Under the pieces are notes generated by a model, which had not been told where the DNA came from, did no database searches, and worked only from the letters and a program-made list of their open reading frames with translations. A DNA stretch of 64,000 nt from JBBITI01 sp963735055 (GTDB lineage: Bacteria; Chloroflexota; Dehalococcoidia; Dehalococcoidales; UBA2162). Made by a program: the position numbers and the translations under genes. The stretch is from NCBI GenBank assembly GCA_963735055.1, contig CAVTJN010000007.1, positions 213,906 through 277,905 of the forward strand. The letters are read 5' to 3'. This document shows positions 55,088 to 63,237 of the stretch, piece after piece (position 1 is the first letter of the stretch; every line of letters starts with the position of its first letter).

Positions 55088-56875
55088 CTACCGCCAGGCG
55101 TCCACGTTGTAGACCGAGTTGGACCCTGCCTCGCGCCCGCCCATCTGCTCGCTTGCTTCTTCGTCTCCGCCGGCTACGATTATGCAGTTGGACATGGGAT
55201 CATAACCCGCAGCCGGCACCATGTAGTCGTCGGGGAGCTCCTTCCAGTGTTTCCCTGATACCGGTTCTATCCCCATCCAGCCGTTTGTCTCGACGTCAGG
55301 ACCGGAGCGCAATCGATAGTCCTTCAGCGGCTCAAAACTCTTCTTCCACAGCCATTCGTACACTTCCTTCTTTGTTTTGAACCCATACTCCTGAAGATGG
55401 AGGGCCATCTCGGGGACCATGACGAATGTGTAGCCCCCCTCGCGACAGGCCCAAAGTCGGGGCAACAAATATTCCAGCCAGTTGTGAGGCCCCGGCGTGC
55501 CCTTCACGTTTAGACGTCTCGCCAGACCGCCGTGCCCGCTCCTCTGAAGCGACCGATACCCGCCCGGGCGGAATCCCTGATGTTCTATGCCATGAGCGCC
55601 CCCCCATACTACGATGACGCTTTCGTTCTTCTTGTAGCCATACTCTTCATTCAGCCCTTCCCATCCAGGCGGAAGTCCGTCTGCGTTCTCGGCAAAGCAG
55701 GTACCTCCGTCTGAGAAGGGGCTACTCAGGGTGGACATGCGATTCACACCCGGAATGGCGCCTCCAAGATTGCGCGCCATCAGCTCGAAAGTCCGCCCGA
55801 TAGTGCTGTTGGCAGGGTTCCCGCCGCCCAGCGCGCCGCACCCCGTGTTCATGCCGATTTCCTTGACGATAGGGCCGCTGACACAGACTGCCTGGCCAAG
55901 GCTGTGTGTGGTACTGATCGGGCAACCGGATTCGGCGATGGCAAGCACAACGGGGAGGTACTCTGGCTTGCACCCGGCCATCACGGCGTTGATTGCCACC
56001 TTCTCCACCGTGGCGGTGAAATACATGGGTGAAAACAGCACCTCCTCACCCTTCTTTCTTTGAATCACCTCTCCGCCCCCAAACCTGGAGCTTGAGAGGT
56101 AGCCGAACCGTCGTTTCCTGTCGGACTGGTAGGCAATCACCTCTTCCGGTTTGTGACTGGTGCCTTTGAGCATCTCCTGCACACGTTCCTCAGTCGGTAT
56201 CCTTACCGGAAAACCGTCCGTGTAAACGGCGATCGGAGCGTTCACCGGATGACCAATGAACTCAGCCTTATTGTAGAATTCCTCCGCCTCTTCCAACGTA
56301 CCTTCGAAGAGTACTCTTTGCTGATTCGGCGGGTCCCATCTTCCACGTTCCTTTTCCTTGGCCGTCAAGGGCCGCGTCAACGCGTCCATTATTGGGCCAA
56401 CCAGGGCATCGGCATCCACTTCGCCTGGAGCGGTACGCGAGGCGTGTAGCGTTCTTATGTTGGGCACACCATACATCAGCGCCCAGTCCTTGACCATGCT
56501 CGCCTGGTCCTCCAGGTCAACAAGCACCGTCGGGATGCCGGCTTTCTCAAGGTCTGTTATGTAGGGCAACTGCCCCCATACAGCGCCGCTTCACCAGCAT
56601 ACGGCTTGAATGAGGCCGTCGGCAGTCTTCATCTCCTCCTTGGAGAGCGGAACCTGACGAGGCATGTAGGACTTCTTGACTCTCCAGTTCACGTTGGGGT
56701 AGTCCATCTTCAATCGCTTTTCCAGAGGTATCGTAACGTCCGGTTCGCCAGTAATACTGAACCAGATTTCTTTACCATCAAGACTGTCCAGACGTGGCGC
56801 CAGGGGGACCATGTCGACTCCGTCTTGAATTCCGACCGGATTCAGGCATTTGTAGACTCTCTCTCGCTCTACCAC
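55088..56875 (-). CDS. UGSC-family selenoprotein 2 with long C-terminal domain (UGA at codon 95)
   Basis: Paralogue of the gene at 30932-32683 and broken by a UGA at the same point (56593-56591). The joined protein has 595 aa. N-terminal part: KCLNPVGIQDGVDMVPLAPR and ADGLIQAVCW; after the UGA: SGAVWGQLPYITDLEKAGIP. The C-terminal domain shares GNPANSTIGRTFELM, YRSLQRSGHGGLARRLNVKG and the WLWKKSFEPLKDYR segment with the first copy. GTG start 5 nt after AGGAGGT. The part after the UGA has no good start of its own (TTG, no ribosome site). It sits in the large catabolic array next to a binding protein gene. Confidence 0.85.
56560..56582 (-). promoter_or_regulatory. Candidate bacterial SECIS hairpin of the second UGSC gene
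   Basis: 19 nt after the UGA, AGUU is closed by GGGC/GCCC; a lower stem UGUA/UACA follows beyond a 3-nt bulge on the 5' side. Loop sequence and distance are identical to the first UGSC gene. Confidence 0.6.
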
Positions 56876-57037
56876 ATGTGACCTCCTCAGAATACTTCAG
56901 CAACTCACGGAATACACCGATTATGTGCTCCGCCTCGTGACACGAGACGACCCACATGGGGCAGCATGCCACGGGCACATGATATCCGGAATGCAGTCTC
57001 CCCCAATTTTCTACAACAACTCGATCTTTGACGCAGG

Positions 57038-58882
57038 CTATCTCCTACCGGTCATCTCTTCCTTGAGATCCTGGTCGATCCAGGTATACTGGGTGAAGAT
57101 CGGATCGTTGAAATATCCCAGAGACGCTTCGCCGTGGTAGTTCTTAAGCCACGGCCACCACAGCGCGTAGGTAGGCGTCCCGGGCACGGGCATTGCCCAC
57201 GCCTGGTTCAGAACGTACTTCATCAACTCCTTATGAACCCTGTCAGCCTCAGCCCGATTCGTGATGGCGAGCGCCTGCATCTGAGAGCGTACCTCGTCAA
57301 CGTAGGGGTCATTCACATGGCTGCCGTTCGGCTGACCCTCACCCCAGAACTCCAAGCACCGAAGATAGTTGGAAGCGGGTGCAACCGCGCCCTGGCCCAT
57401 CTGCTCGAAGGCCCTCGACCTTTGAATGGACGTCATGACGGCACTCTCTTTGGCATCAATCCTAAGCTCCACTCCAACCTTGGCAAACATCTCCTTCATC
57501 ACAGAGTAGTAGTCCATCTGGTTGGGATTACCGATTGTTGAAGAACTGCATGTCACGCTGGTCTTGAAGCCATTGGGATACCCAGCCTCTGCCAGCAGAG
57601 CTTTAGCCTTGTCAGGATTGTAGGAATACAGTTCCTTCACCTGTGCAGGCATCTCCGGATCGTCAAGCCCAAGGTAGGCATTTTTTAGGTCCTTGTACCG
57701 TCCAAGGGGCCAGGTCAGGACCACAGCATCGCCTCCATAGAGGCTCTTAACGACTGTGTCCCAGTCCATTGCCATCATGAGCGCCCGGCGAACTCGTATG
57801 TCATTGAAAGGAGCCTTGTCCACGCGCCAAACGGTGGAGGGCCCACCGGAGCCTTGCGCCGGCAATTTGTAATGCTCAACCTCGGGAAGCCCCCGAATCA
57901 GTGCCGGTCCGGTTTCCCAATCGAGCAAGTTGTACCGGTCAACCTTAGCAGTCCTGAAGGCGGCGTCCCGGGTAGATGGGTCAACCAGTATGAATATCTT
58001 CACGCCGTCTACGTACGGCAATTGGTTTCCCTTGCCCGGGCCAAGCGGATCGGTGACCCAAAACTTGGGGTTCTTGACAAGCGTAACGGAGCTGCTGTCG
58101 ACAACGTCGGTCAGCATGAACGGGCCGCTGCCCACGGAATTCTGCCACTTGCTCATATCGCCATACTTCTGGACCACTTCAGGCGGCACGATCCTGACGA
58201 AGTCTGTCACGCGGGGTACGACTTCATCGGCGGAGACCGGGTCTATTTTGATGTTTACGGTCCACTTATCGGGAGCGGTTATCTGCGCTGTCCTCAACGC
58301 AGGGACATTCAAGTAGACATAGGCACGCGGATTGGTGGAGACTTGCTTCATAGAAAAGACCACATCATCCGCAGTGAGTTCCCGGCCGCTGACAAGGCGG
58401 CTGGCCTCGCTGTTGGGATTGAGAGCGTAGTGTATTCCTTTCCGGATACTGAAAACCATGATGCCCTGCGGTAGTTGCGAGAAATCCCAGCTCTCGGCGA
58501 CAGAGCCAGTCTTTGATGCCCAGGTATCGGCGGCCCAGTCGGTCTCATTTGTGCCGGCGAGTCCTTTGTTCCAGTCGCCAATCCATAGCTCCTGGTTAGT
58601 TAGATGCAGCGAGAGTGCGTTCGTCGCGCCGAACCCGTAGACCTCATCGAAGTCAATTATGTTTGAATTGTTACCGAGAGTCACAACGCCACCGTATTTG
58701 GGCACGTCAACGGCTACGGTCGCCGTTGTTGGTGATGTCGCTGTTGGTGATGCCGTGGTTGTTGGCCCCGGTCCTGCTGTTGTAGTCGCCGCAGAGGGTG
58801 GTGTGCCCGGTGCACAGGATGCCATCAACAGGAAAATCGCTATCGCCGAGATAGTTGTTAGCCACACAACGTTGCCTTTCAT
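57038..58882 (-). CDS. Oligopeptide-type ABC substrate-binding lipoprotein 2
   Basis: A 614-aa paralogue of the protein at 41914-43743. Signal peptide and lipobox LLMASCAPG, a long Thr/Ala/Pro linker, then YGGVVTLGNNSNIIDFDEVY, ELTADDVVFSMKQVSTNP and DIRVRRALMMAMDWDTVVKS. Ends with WIDQDLKEEMTGRR as its paralogue does. AAAGGAGGAC lies before the ATG. Located between the selenoprotein and the acyl-CoA dehydrogenases, so it probably supplies the substrate that the array degrades; opp-type proteins can bind non-peptide ligands. Confidence 0.88.
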   Translation of the reverse strand: MKGNVVWLTTISAIAIFLLMASCAPGTPPSAATTTAGPGPTTTASPTATSPTTATVAVDVPKYGGVVTLGNNSNIIDFDEVYGFGATNALSLHLTNQELWIGDWNKGLAGTNETDWAADTWASKTGSVAESWDFSQLPQGIMVFSIRKGIHYALNPNSEASRLVSGRELTADDVVFSMKQVSTNPRAYVYLNVPALRTAQITAPDKWTVNIKIDPVSADEVVPRVTDFVRIVPPEVVQKYGDMSKWQNSVGSGPFMLTDVVDSSSVTLVKNPKFWVTDPLGPGKGNQLPYVDGVKIFILVDPSTRDAAFRTAKVDRYNLLDWETGPALIRGLPEVEHYKLPAQGSGGPSTVWRVDKAPFNDIRVRRALMMAMDWDTVVKSLYGGDAVVLTWPLGRYKDLKNAYLGLDDPEMPAQVKELYSYNPDKAKALLAEAGYPNGFKTSVTCSSSTIGNPNQMDYYSVMKEMFAKVGVELRIDAKESAVMTSIQRSRAFEQMGQGAVAPASNYLRCLEFWGEGQPNGSHVNDPYVDEVRSQMQALAITNRAEADRVHKELMKYVLNQAWAMPVPGTPTYALWWPWLKNYHGEASLGYFNDPIFTQYTWIDQDLKEEMTGRR

Positions 58883-59195
58883 GCAATTGTCCTCCTTTCC
58901 TCTATCTAAACTCGTTTGTTGGTAACGATCGATCTGCCCGGTAGCTCAAAGATGCGCGTTCGATATCCAGACAACCTGGGAAGACTACTGATAGGCTCTG
59001 CCCCTCCTTATTTAGAGTCTTCTATGTTACGGTTTCCCGTTGCTTCTCGACCCCTGCCTTCCTTGCGCATGACCGTTCCCTTGCGCACTCGCCATCCGTT
59101 GTCTGCGACGAGGCTTCCCGATCTTCGTCTCATCGCTAAGGATCGAACCACTTGTTGCTCAGACTCTTTATTGTCCTACAACAATAACAATCTCG
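58883..59195. other. 313-bp gap between acyl-CoA dehydrogenase and binding protein 2
   Basis: No gene seen. A short A/T hairpin (TTATTGT/ACAATAA) at about 59175-59195 follows the dehydrogenase stop, and GAAGACT/AGTCTTC arms occur at 58980-59025. I find no copy of the palindromic operator here. Confidence 0.4.
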
Positions 59196-60332
59196 CTACA
59201 TGTTCAGCATTTGGGCTACCTTCTCACGGTGATAATCGCTGTCGCCGAAGGCAACCTCGCCGGTCTTGGCCCGCTTGAGATACAGGTGCATATCGTGGTC
59301 CCATGTGTAGCCAATACCGCCATGTATTTGAACCCCGTCAAAAACGGCCTGCTTGTACGTTTCGCCACACCAGGATTTGGCTATGGAAGCAGCCATCGCC
59401 GCATCAGAATGATTCTCCATTATTGTCCATGCGGCATAGTACACAATGGACGTTGCCCCTTCCACCCCCACGGCGACGTTGGCAAGCTTGTGCTGGATGG
59501 CTTGGAAGCTGCCAATGGGGCGCCCAAACGCGATTCTAGTCTTGGCATACTCAATGGACGTTTCCATGGCCCACCGAGAGCCTCCTGACATCCAGGCAGA
59601 CTCAGACACCTGAGCCTCTATCAAGACCTTCTTCATTATCGGCCAGCCCTTGTCCAGTCCCCCCAACATGTTCTTTCCGGGCACGGCCACATTGTTGAAG
59701 ACAACCTCACAGAGCTTCTCACCAGTCATGGTTTTCAGTACCTCGACTTGAATGCCCTTTGTCTTGGCATCCACCAAAAACAGCGTTATCCCATCCTCTT
59801 TTTGAGGGCTGTCTTTTGTTCTCGTCACAACCAAGAGATAGTCCGCTACGTGAGCATAGGGGACAAACAGCTTCGTGCCGTTGACGACGAAACTATCGCC
59901 AGACGGAGTGGCCGTGACACCAACGTCGGATGCCTCTATGCCACCACTGGCTTCCATGAATGCCAGGGTCAGTATCATATCGCCACTCGCTATTTGGGGA
60001 AGGAACTGCTGTTTTTGCCCTTCGTCGCCAGTCGCCGCGATAGTGCGCCCAGCGAGTACAACGGTTGACATGAAGGGACCCGGCAGTAGAGCCCGACCGC
60101 ACTCTTCCAGGAGCACCACTAAGTCGAGGAAACTGCTCCCGACACCACCGTACTTCTCAGGGAAGGTCAGGCTTATCCAGCCCAGGTCAGCAATCTTCTT
60201 CCATAGTTCGGGAGAATATCCTTTTTCATCTTCCATCATCGCCCTTACCAGTTTCTTGGGACATTCTTTGTCCAGGAAATCACGGGCTGAAGTCTTCAGC
60301 ATCACCTGCTCTTCATCAAGTTCGAAATTCAT
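59196..60332 (-). CDS. Acyl-CoA dehydrogenase, small subunit-like
   Basis: A 378-aa flavoprotein: LGWISLTFPEKYGGVGSSFL, TLAFMEASGGIEASDVGVTA, LFVPYAHVADYLLVVTRTKD, RIAFGRPIGSFQAIQHKLAN and VQIHGGIGYTWDHDMHLYLK. It oxidises an acyl-CoA to an enoyl-CoA. The usual catalytic Glu near EGT.xIQR is absent; the tail ends instead in FGDSDYHREKVAQMLNM. It lies 15 bp after a second, different dehydrogenase; such pairs form alpha2beta2 heterotetramers in steroid side-chain degradation. Confidence 0.9.
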   Translation of the reverse strand: MNFELDEEQVMLKTSARDFLDKECPKKLVRAMMEDEKGYSPELWKKIADLGWISLTFPEKYGGVGSSFLDLVVLLEECGRALLPGPFMSTVVLAGRTIAATGDEGQKQQFLPQIASGDMILTLAFMEASGGIEASDVGVTATPSGDSFVVNGTKLFVPYAHVADYLLVVTRTKDSPQKEDGITLFLVDAKTKGIQVEVLKTMTGEKLCEVVFNNVAVPGKNMLGGLDKGWPIMKKVLIEAQVSESAWMSGGSRWAMETSIEYAKTRIAFGRPIGSFQAIQHKLANVAVGVEGATSIVYYAAWTIMENHSDAAMAASIAKSWCGETYKQAVFDGVQIHGGIGYTWDHDMHLYLKRAKTGEVAFGDSDYHREKVAQMLNM

Positions 60333-60347
60333 ATCGATCCACTCCGT

Positions 60348-61577
60348 TTATTCAGTATATCTGGGTAGGCCGAGGGTCCTCTGTGCAATGACGTTCCTCT
60401 TGATTTCGGAGGTACCAGTCATAATCGTCCTACCCCGTGATGCAAGAAAGCTTCTCTGCCAGACACCGTTGTTAACGGCGTGCTTGGATCCCCCCACCAG
60501 TTGACTGAACGGGCCCTGCAGGTGCATGGCGAAGTCCTCTATGCGCTGGCCTAGTTCCATCGTCAGGAGACTGCCAACGGAGCTTTCGGGTCCAGGGGTC
60601 TGCCCTCGAAGCTGACGGGTCAGGGCACGGAGACCGATATACTTCCCAACGTTAGCCTCGATGTAGAATTGAGCTACCTTCTGTCGGGTCACCGGGTCTT
60701 TCGAGAGCGGCTGCCCATCGCGTTTCATCTTCTGGGCCAATTCAATCAGGCTTGCGATGGTAGCCATGTATTGAATAGCCGTGGATGAGTTCGACCTCTC
60801 GAATTCCAGCGTGTTCATTGATATGTACCAACCGCCATTCTTCTTACCAAGCATCAGACTCTTCGGGATGCGTACGTTATCAAGGAACGTCTCCCCGAAA
60901 GCAGCGTTGCCGGTTATCTCCCGTAACGGCCGAACGGTAACTCCGGGAGAATGCATGTCCATCAGAAAATAGCTGAATGTCCGGTGTACGGGAGTCTTGG
61001 GGTCGAAGTCCGTTTTTGCCAGTAGAATGCCCCAGTGGGCTCTCATGCCCCCGGTTGTCCAGACCTTTTGCCCGTTAACGACGTAGTCCTCGCCGTCTTC
61101 CACTGCCCGAGTCTGACAACCTGCCAGGTCAGAACCAGCGCCCGGCTCAGAAAAAGCCTGACACCAGACATGGTCCCCACTGAGTATCTTGGGAAGGAAA
61201 CGTTTCTTTTGTTCCTCGCTGCCATGGGTTATGATGGTTGGTCCTGCCCAGCCGATGCCGATACCACTGGCACCTGCTGGCAAGCGGCGTCTAGTCATCT
61301 CCTCGTTGAAGATAGCCTGTTCCATCACATTAGCGCCCCGGCCGCCGTATTCCTTTGGCCAGGCTATGCCAACGTAGCCGGCATCATGCAGCTTCTTGTG
61401 CCACCAGCGGGTGAATTCCTGAGCCTGTTCTGACTCACTCGTCATCTGGAAACCACCTTCGGCACCCATGGGACCTAACTTGGCCCGCCTTTGGCGATAC
61501 TCCTTCATGTTCTCATCGAGCCAATCACAAAGCTCTTTGCGAAAGGCCTCCTCTTGTGGCGACAAGGCAAAGTCCAT
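60348..61577 (-). CDS. Acyl-CoA dehydrogenase, large subunit-like
   Basis: A 409-aa flavoprotein: VGIAWPKEYGGRGANVMEQA, CQAFSEPGAGSDLAGCQTRA, VNGQKVWTTGGMRAHWGIL, and the end TGTSEIKRNVIAQRTLGLPR. The TSEIKRN part is the C-terminal FAD/active-site segment of this family. GAGGAG lies before the ATG. First gene of the minus-strand array, 355 bp downstream of a palindrome-bearing promoter. Probably forms a heteromer with the next gene. Confidence 0.9.
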   Translation of the reverse strand: MDFALSPQEEAFRKELCDWLDENMKEYRQRRAKLGPMGAEGGFQMTSESEQAQEFTRWWHKKLHDAGYVGIAWPKEYGGRGANVMEQAIFNEEMTRRRLPAGASGIGIGWAGPTIITHGSEEQKKRFLPKILSGDHVWCQAFSEPGAGSDLAGCQTRAVEDGEDYVVNGQKVWTTGGMRAHWGILLAKTDFDPKTPVHRTFSYFLMDMHSPGVTVRPLREITGNAAFGETFLDNVRIPKSLMLGKKNGGWYISMNTLEFERSNSSTAIQYMATIASLIELAQKMKRDGQPLSKDPVTRQKVAQFYIEANVGKYIGLRALTRQLRGQTPGPESSVGSLLTMELGQRIEDFAMHLQGPFSQLVGGSKHAVNNGVWQRSFLASRGRTIMTGTSEIKRNVIAQRTLGLPRYTE

Positions 61578-62040
61578 TTCTCTACTCCTCTACCTGATCA
61601 TATCTGCCAAATCGGGTCTCATCGCACCGGGTTCCCGTTCACAACATTCTCATGGCAAATCACGGAAAGACGGGAGCCAATGTACGGATGTGCGAATGCC
61701 CGGTTGTCTCCGAATCGCGGATTCGATAGACTCACCAGTAAGTTAGGACGCCGGCTTGAATCCAGAGACAGTTCACCCTGTGCAAACGTCTTCAAAGACC
61801 ACCTTCACAGGCAGGCCCATCCCTGCACCTGCCCGGGCTTAAACACGACGACATTGGAGAGGAGCAGTCATCTTCGATATTCAGTAAGCGCGTACAGAGT
61901 CCAAAGAGCGATGATCGCTTACGCCGAGACTCTGACGGACTATATCACGCGACACTGTCAATGTCAATATAGACGTCTGCTATGACAATTATTGAAGGCA
62001 ATTCGTGGATGATACCGGGCGGCCTATTCTACGGCTAGGC
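61578..62040. other. Regulatory gap upstream of the acyl-CoA dehydrogenase array
   Basis: Contains the promoter/operator at 61939-61987, then about 355 bp of leader before the ATG at 61577. No gene is visible in the leader on either strand; its length is unusual and could hold further control elements. Confidence 0.5.
61939..61987 (-). promoter_or_regulatory. Promoter with 26-bp palindromic operator for the acyl-CoA dehydrogenase array
   Basis: Minus strand: perfect TTGACA (61967-61962), exactly 17 bp, TATAGT (61944-61939). The -35 lies in one arm of TGTCA-N5-GACGTC-N5-TGACA (61962-61987), a perfect inverted repeat in all specified bases. This is the best copy of the motif in the window. Confidence 0.82.
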
Positions 62041-63051
62041 TCAATCAGAAACAGGAACTGCCCTGGTTGCGGCCAACAGAGCGCGGGCCTTGAGGCGCAG
62101 AGTAGACAGGCATGCCGCGAGGAGTCGCTTCTCCTTGGCATTAAGTGCAGAGAAGGTTAACTCTAAAGCGGAGGACGTCATCCCGTCAAGCAGGCCTTCT
62201 CCCTTTTCAGTGATGACGATGGTGCGGGTTCGCACAGCTTGACGCCTCTCCTTAGCAAGCAGACCCATTCGAATCATCCTGTTGATGAGGGTCGATATCG
62301 AATGGTGTTGCCGCATCGTCTCGCGCTCCAACACCCTGGCAGTCGTCGAGCCGCAATTGCCCTGCAGTATTTTCAGGACGGAGACTTGTTCAATGGTAAC
62401 ACCGAATGAAGCCAACTCCAATTCACGCAATCTGGCGATAGCGAACCTCGTTCTCTCCAACAATCTCCATAGCCCGTAGTCGGACAATAACCCGCTCCTG
62501 TCATTCTCCGGCATAATTATCTTGTCTGAAGCATCACGAGCGATGTATCGCTTATAGGGCATACCCAACAGGTTTCGCGCCTTCTCGTGGAGGGGCTGAA
62601 GACACGCTACCAGGTTCCGTTTCTCTATCGGCGCCAGCGATCCAAAGATCGACTCAATTGAAGATGTAGTTGTCTTCCTGTGTAGTCTTTGTCCTTCTTC
62701 GGTGATGAAGATCCTGTATTCCCTTGTGCCAGGCATGCTCGCTCTACCCACCAGACCCATTCCAATCATCCTCTTGATAAGGATAGATATGGAGTGGTGC
62801 TGACGCAAAGTTACCTCTTCCAGTTCCTTGGCGGTAGTCAAACCGCCCCTGGTCATCAGGATATTTAGAGTAGCCGATTGCTCTATGGTGAGCCCGAACT
62901 CAGCAAGTTCCAGCCCCCGCGCCCTGGAAATCGCAAAGGCTGTGGAGTCCAATAATGCCCAAAGTCGGTAATCAGATAGTACGAGGATAGAATCATCTCC
63001 TTTACTGATGTTCATTTCCAGTCCAGGCAATCGAAAATTGATCCTAGCCAC
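62041..63051 (-). CDS. Fused tandem MarR-type transcriptional regulator
   Basis: A 336-aa protein made of two MarR-like winged-helix units of about 145 aa joined head to tail. Unit 1 includes LSDYRLWALLDSTAFAISRA, FGLTIEQSATLNIL and LRQHHSISILIKRMIGMGLV; unit 2 includes LSDYGLWRLLERTRFAIARL, FGVTIEQVSVLKIL and MRQHHSISTLINRMIRMGLL. The near-identical recognition helices (RQHHSIS.LI.RMI.MGL) suggest both contact DNA, so one chain may mimic a MarR dimer. GTG at 63051 is only 28 nt from the predicted transcript start; ATG at 63015 is an alternative. It probably controls itself and the palindrome-bearing promoters. Confidence 0.88.
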   Translation of the reverse strand: MARINFRLPGLEMNISKGDDSILVLSDYRLWALLDSTAFAISRARGLELAEFGLTIEQSATLNILMTRGGLTTAKELEEVTLRQHHSISILIKRMIGMGLVGRASMPGTREYRIFITEEGQRLHRKTTTSSIESIFGSLAPIEKRNLVACLQPLHEKARNLLGMPYKRYIARDASDKIIMPENDRSGLLSDYGLWRLLERTRFAIARLRELELASFGVTIEQVSVLKILQGNCGSTTARVLERETMRQHHSISTLINRMIRMGLLAKERRQAVRTRTIVITEKGEGLLDGMTSSALELTFSALNAKEKRLLAACLSTLRLKARALLAATRAVPVSD

Positions 63052-63085
63052 AAAGACAACTGCTTTTGCCTGATGCTCAGATGAT

Positions 63086-63157
63086 ACTATACCACAAATG
63101 CATATCTATGTCATAATAGACGTCGATATTGAAATCTGCACACCGGCATGATATAGT
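63086..63157. promoter_or_regulatory. Divergent promoters sharing one palindromic operator (marR-marR / HMGS-like)
   Basis: Minus strand: ATGACA (63114-63109), 17 bp, TATAGT (63091-63086) for the regulator. Plus strand: TTGAAA (63129-63134), 17 bp, TATAGT (63152-63157) for the gene at 63238. The palindrome TGTCA-N5-GACGTC-N5-TGAAA (63109-63134) lies between them and each -35 overlaps one arm, so one bound regulator could block both. Confidence 0.8.
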
Positions 63158-63237
63158 GGGTGCTGCTTCCGGCACCGTGAAGCTTCCAGGATTTGGCTTT
63201 GACGGTGTAGATAGGTGAACTGGAGGATGGCTGACAG

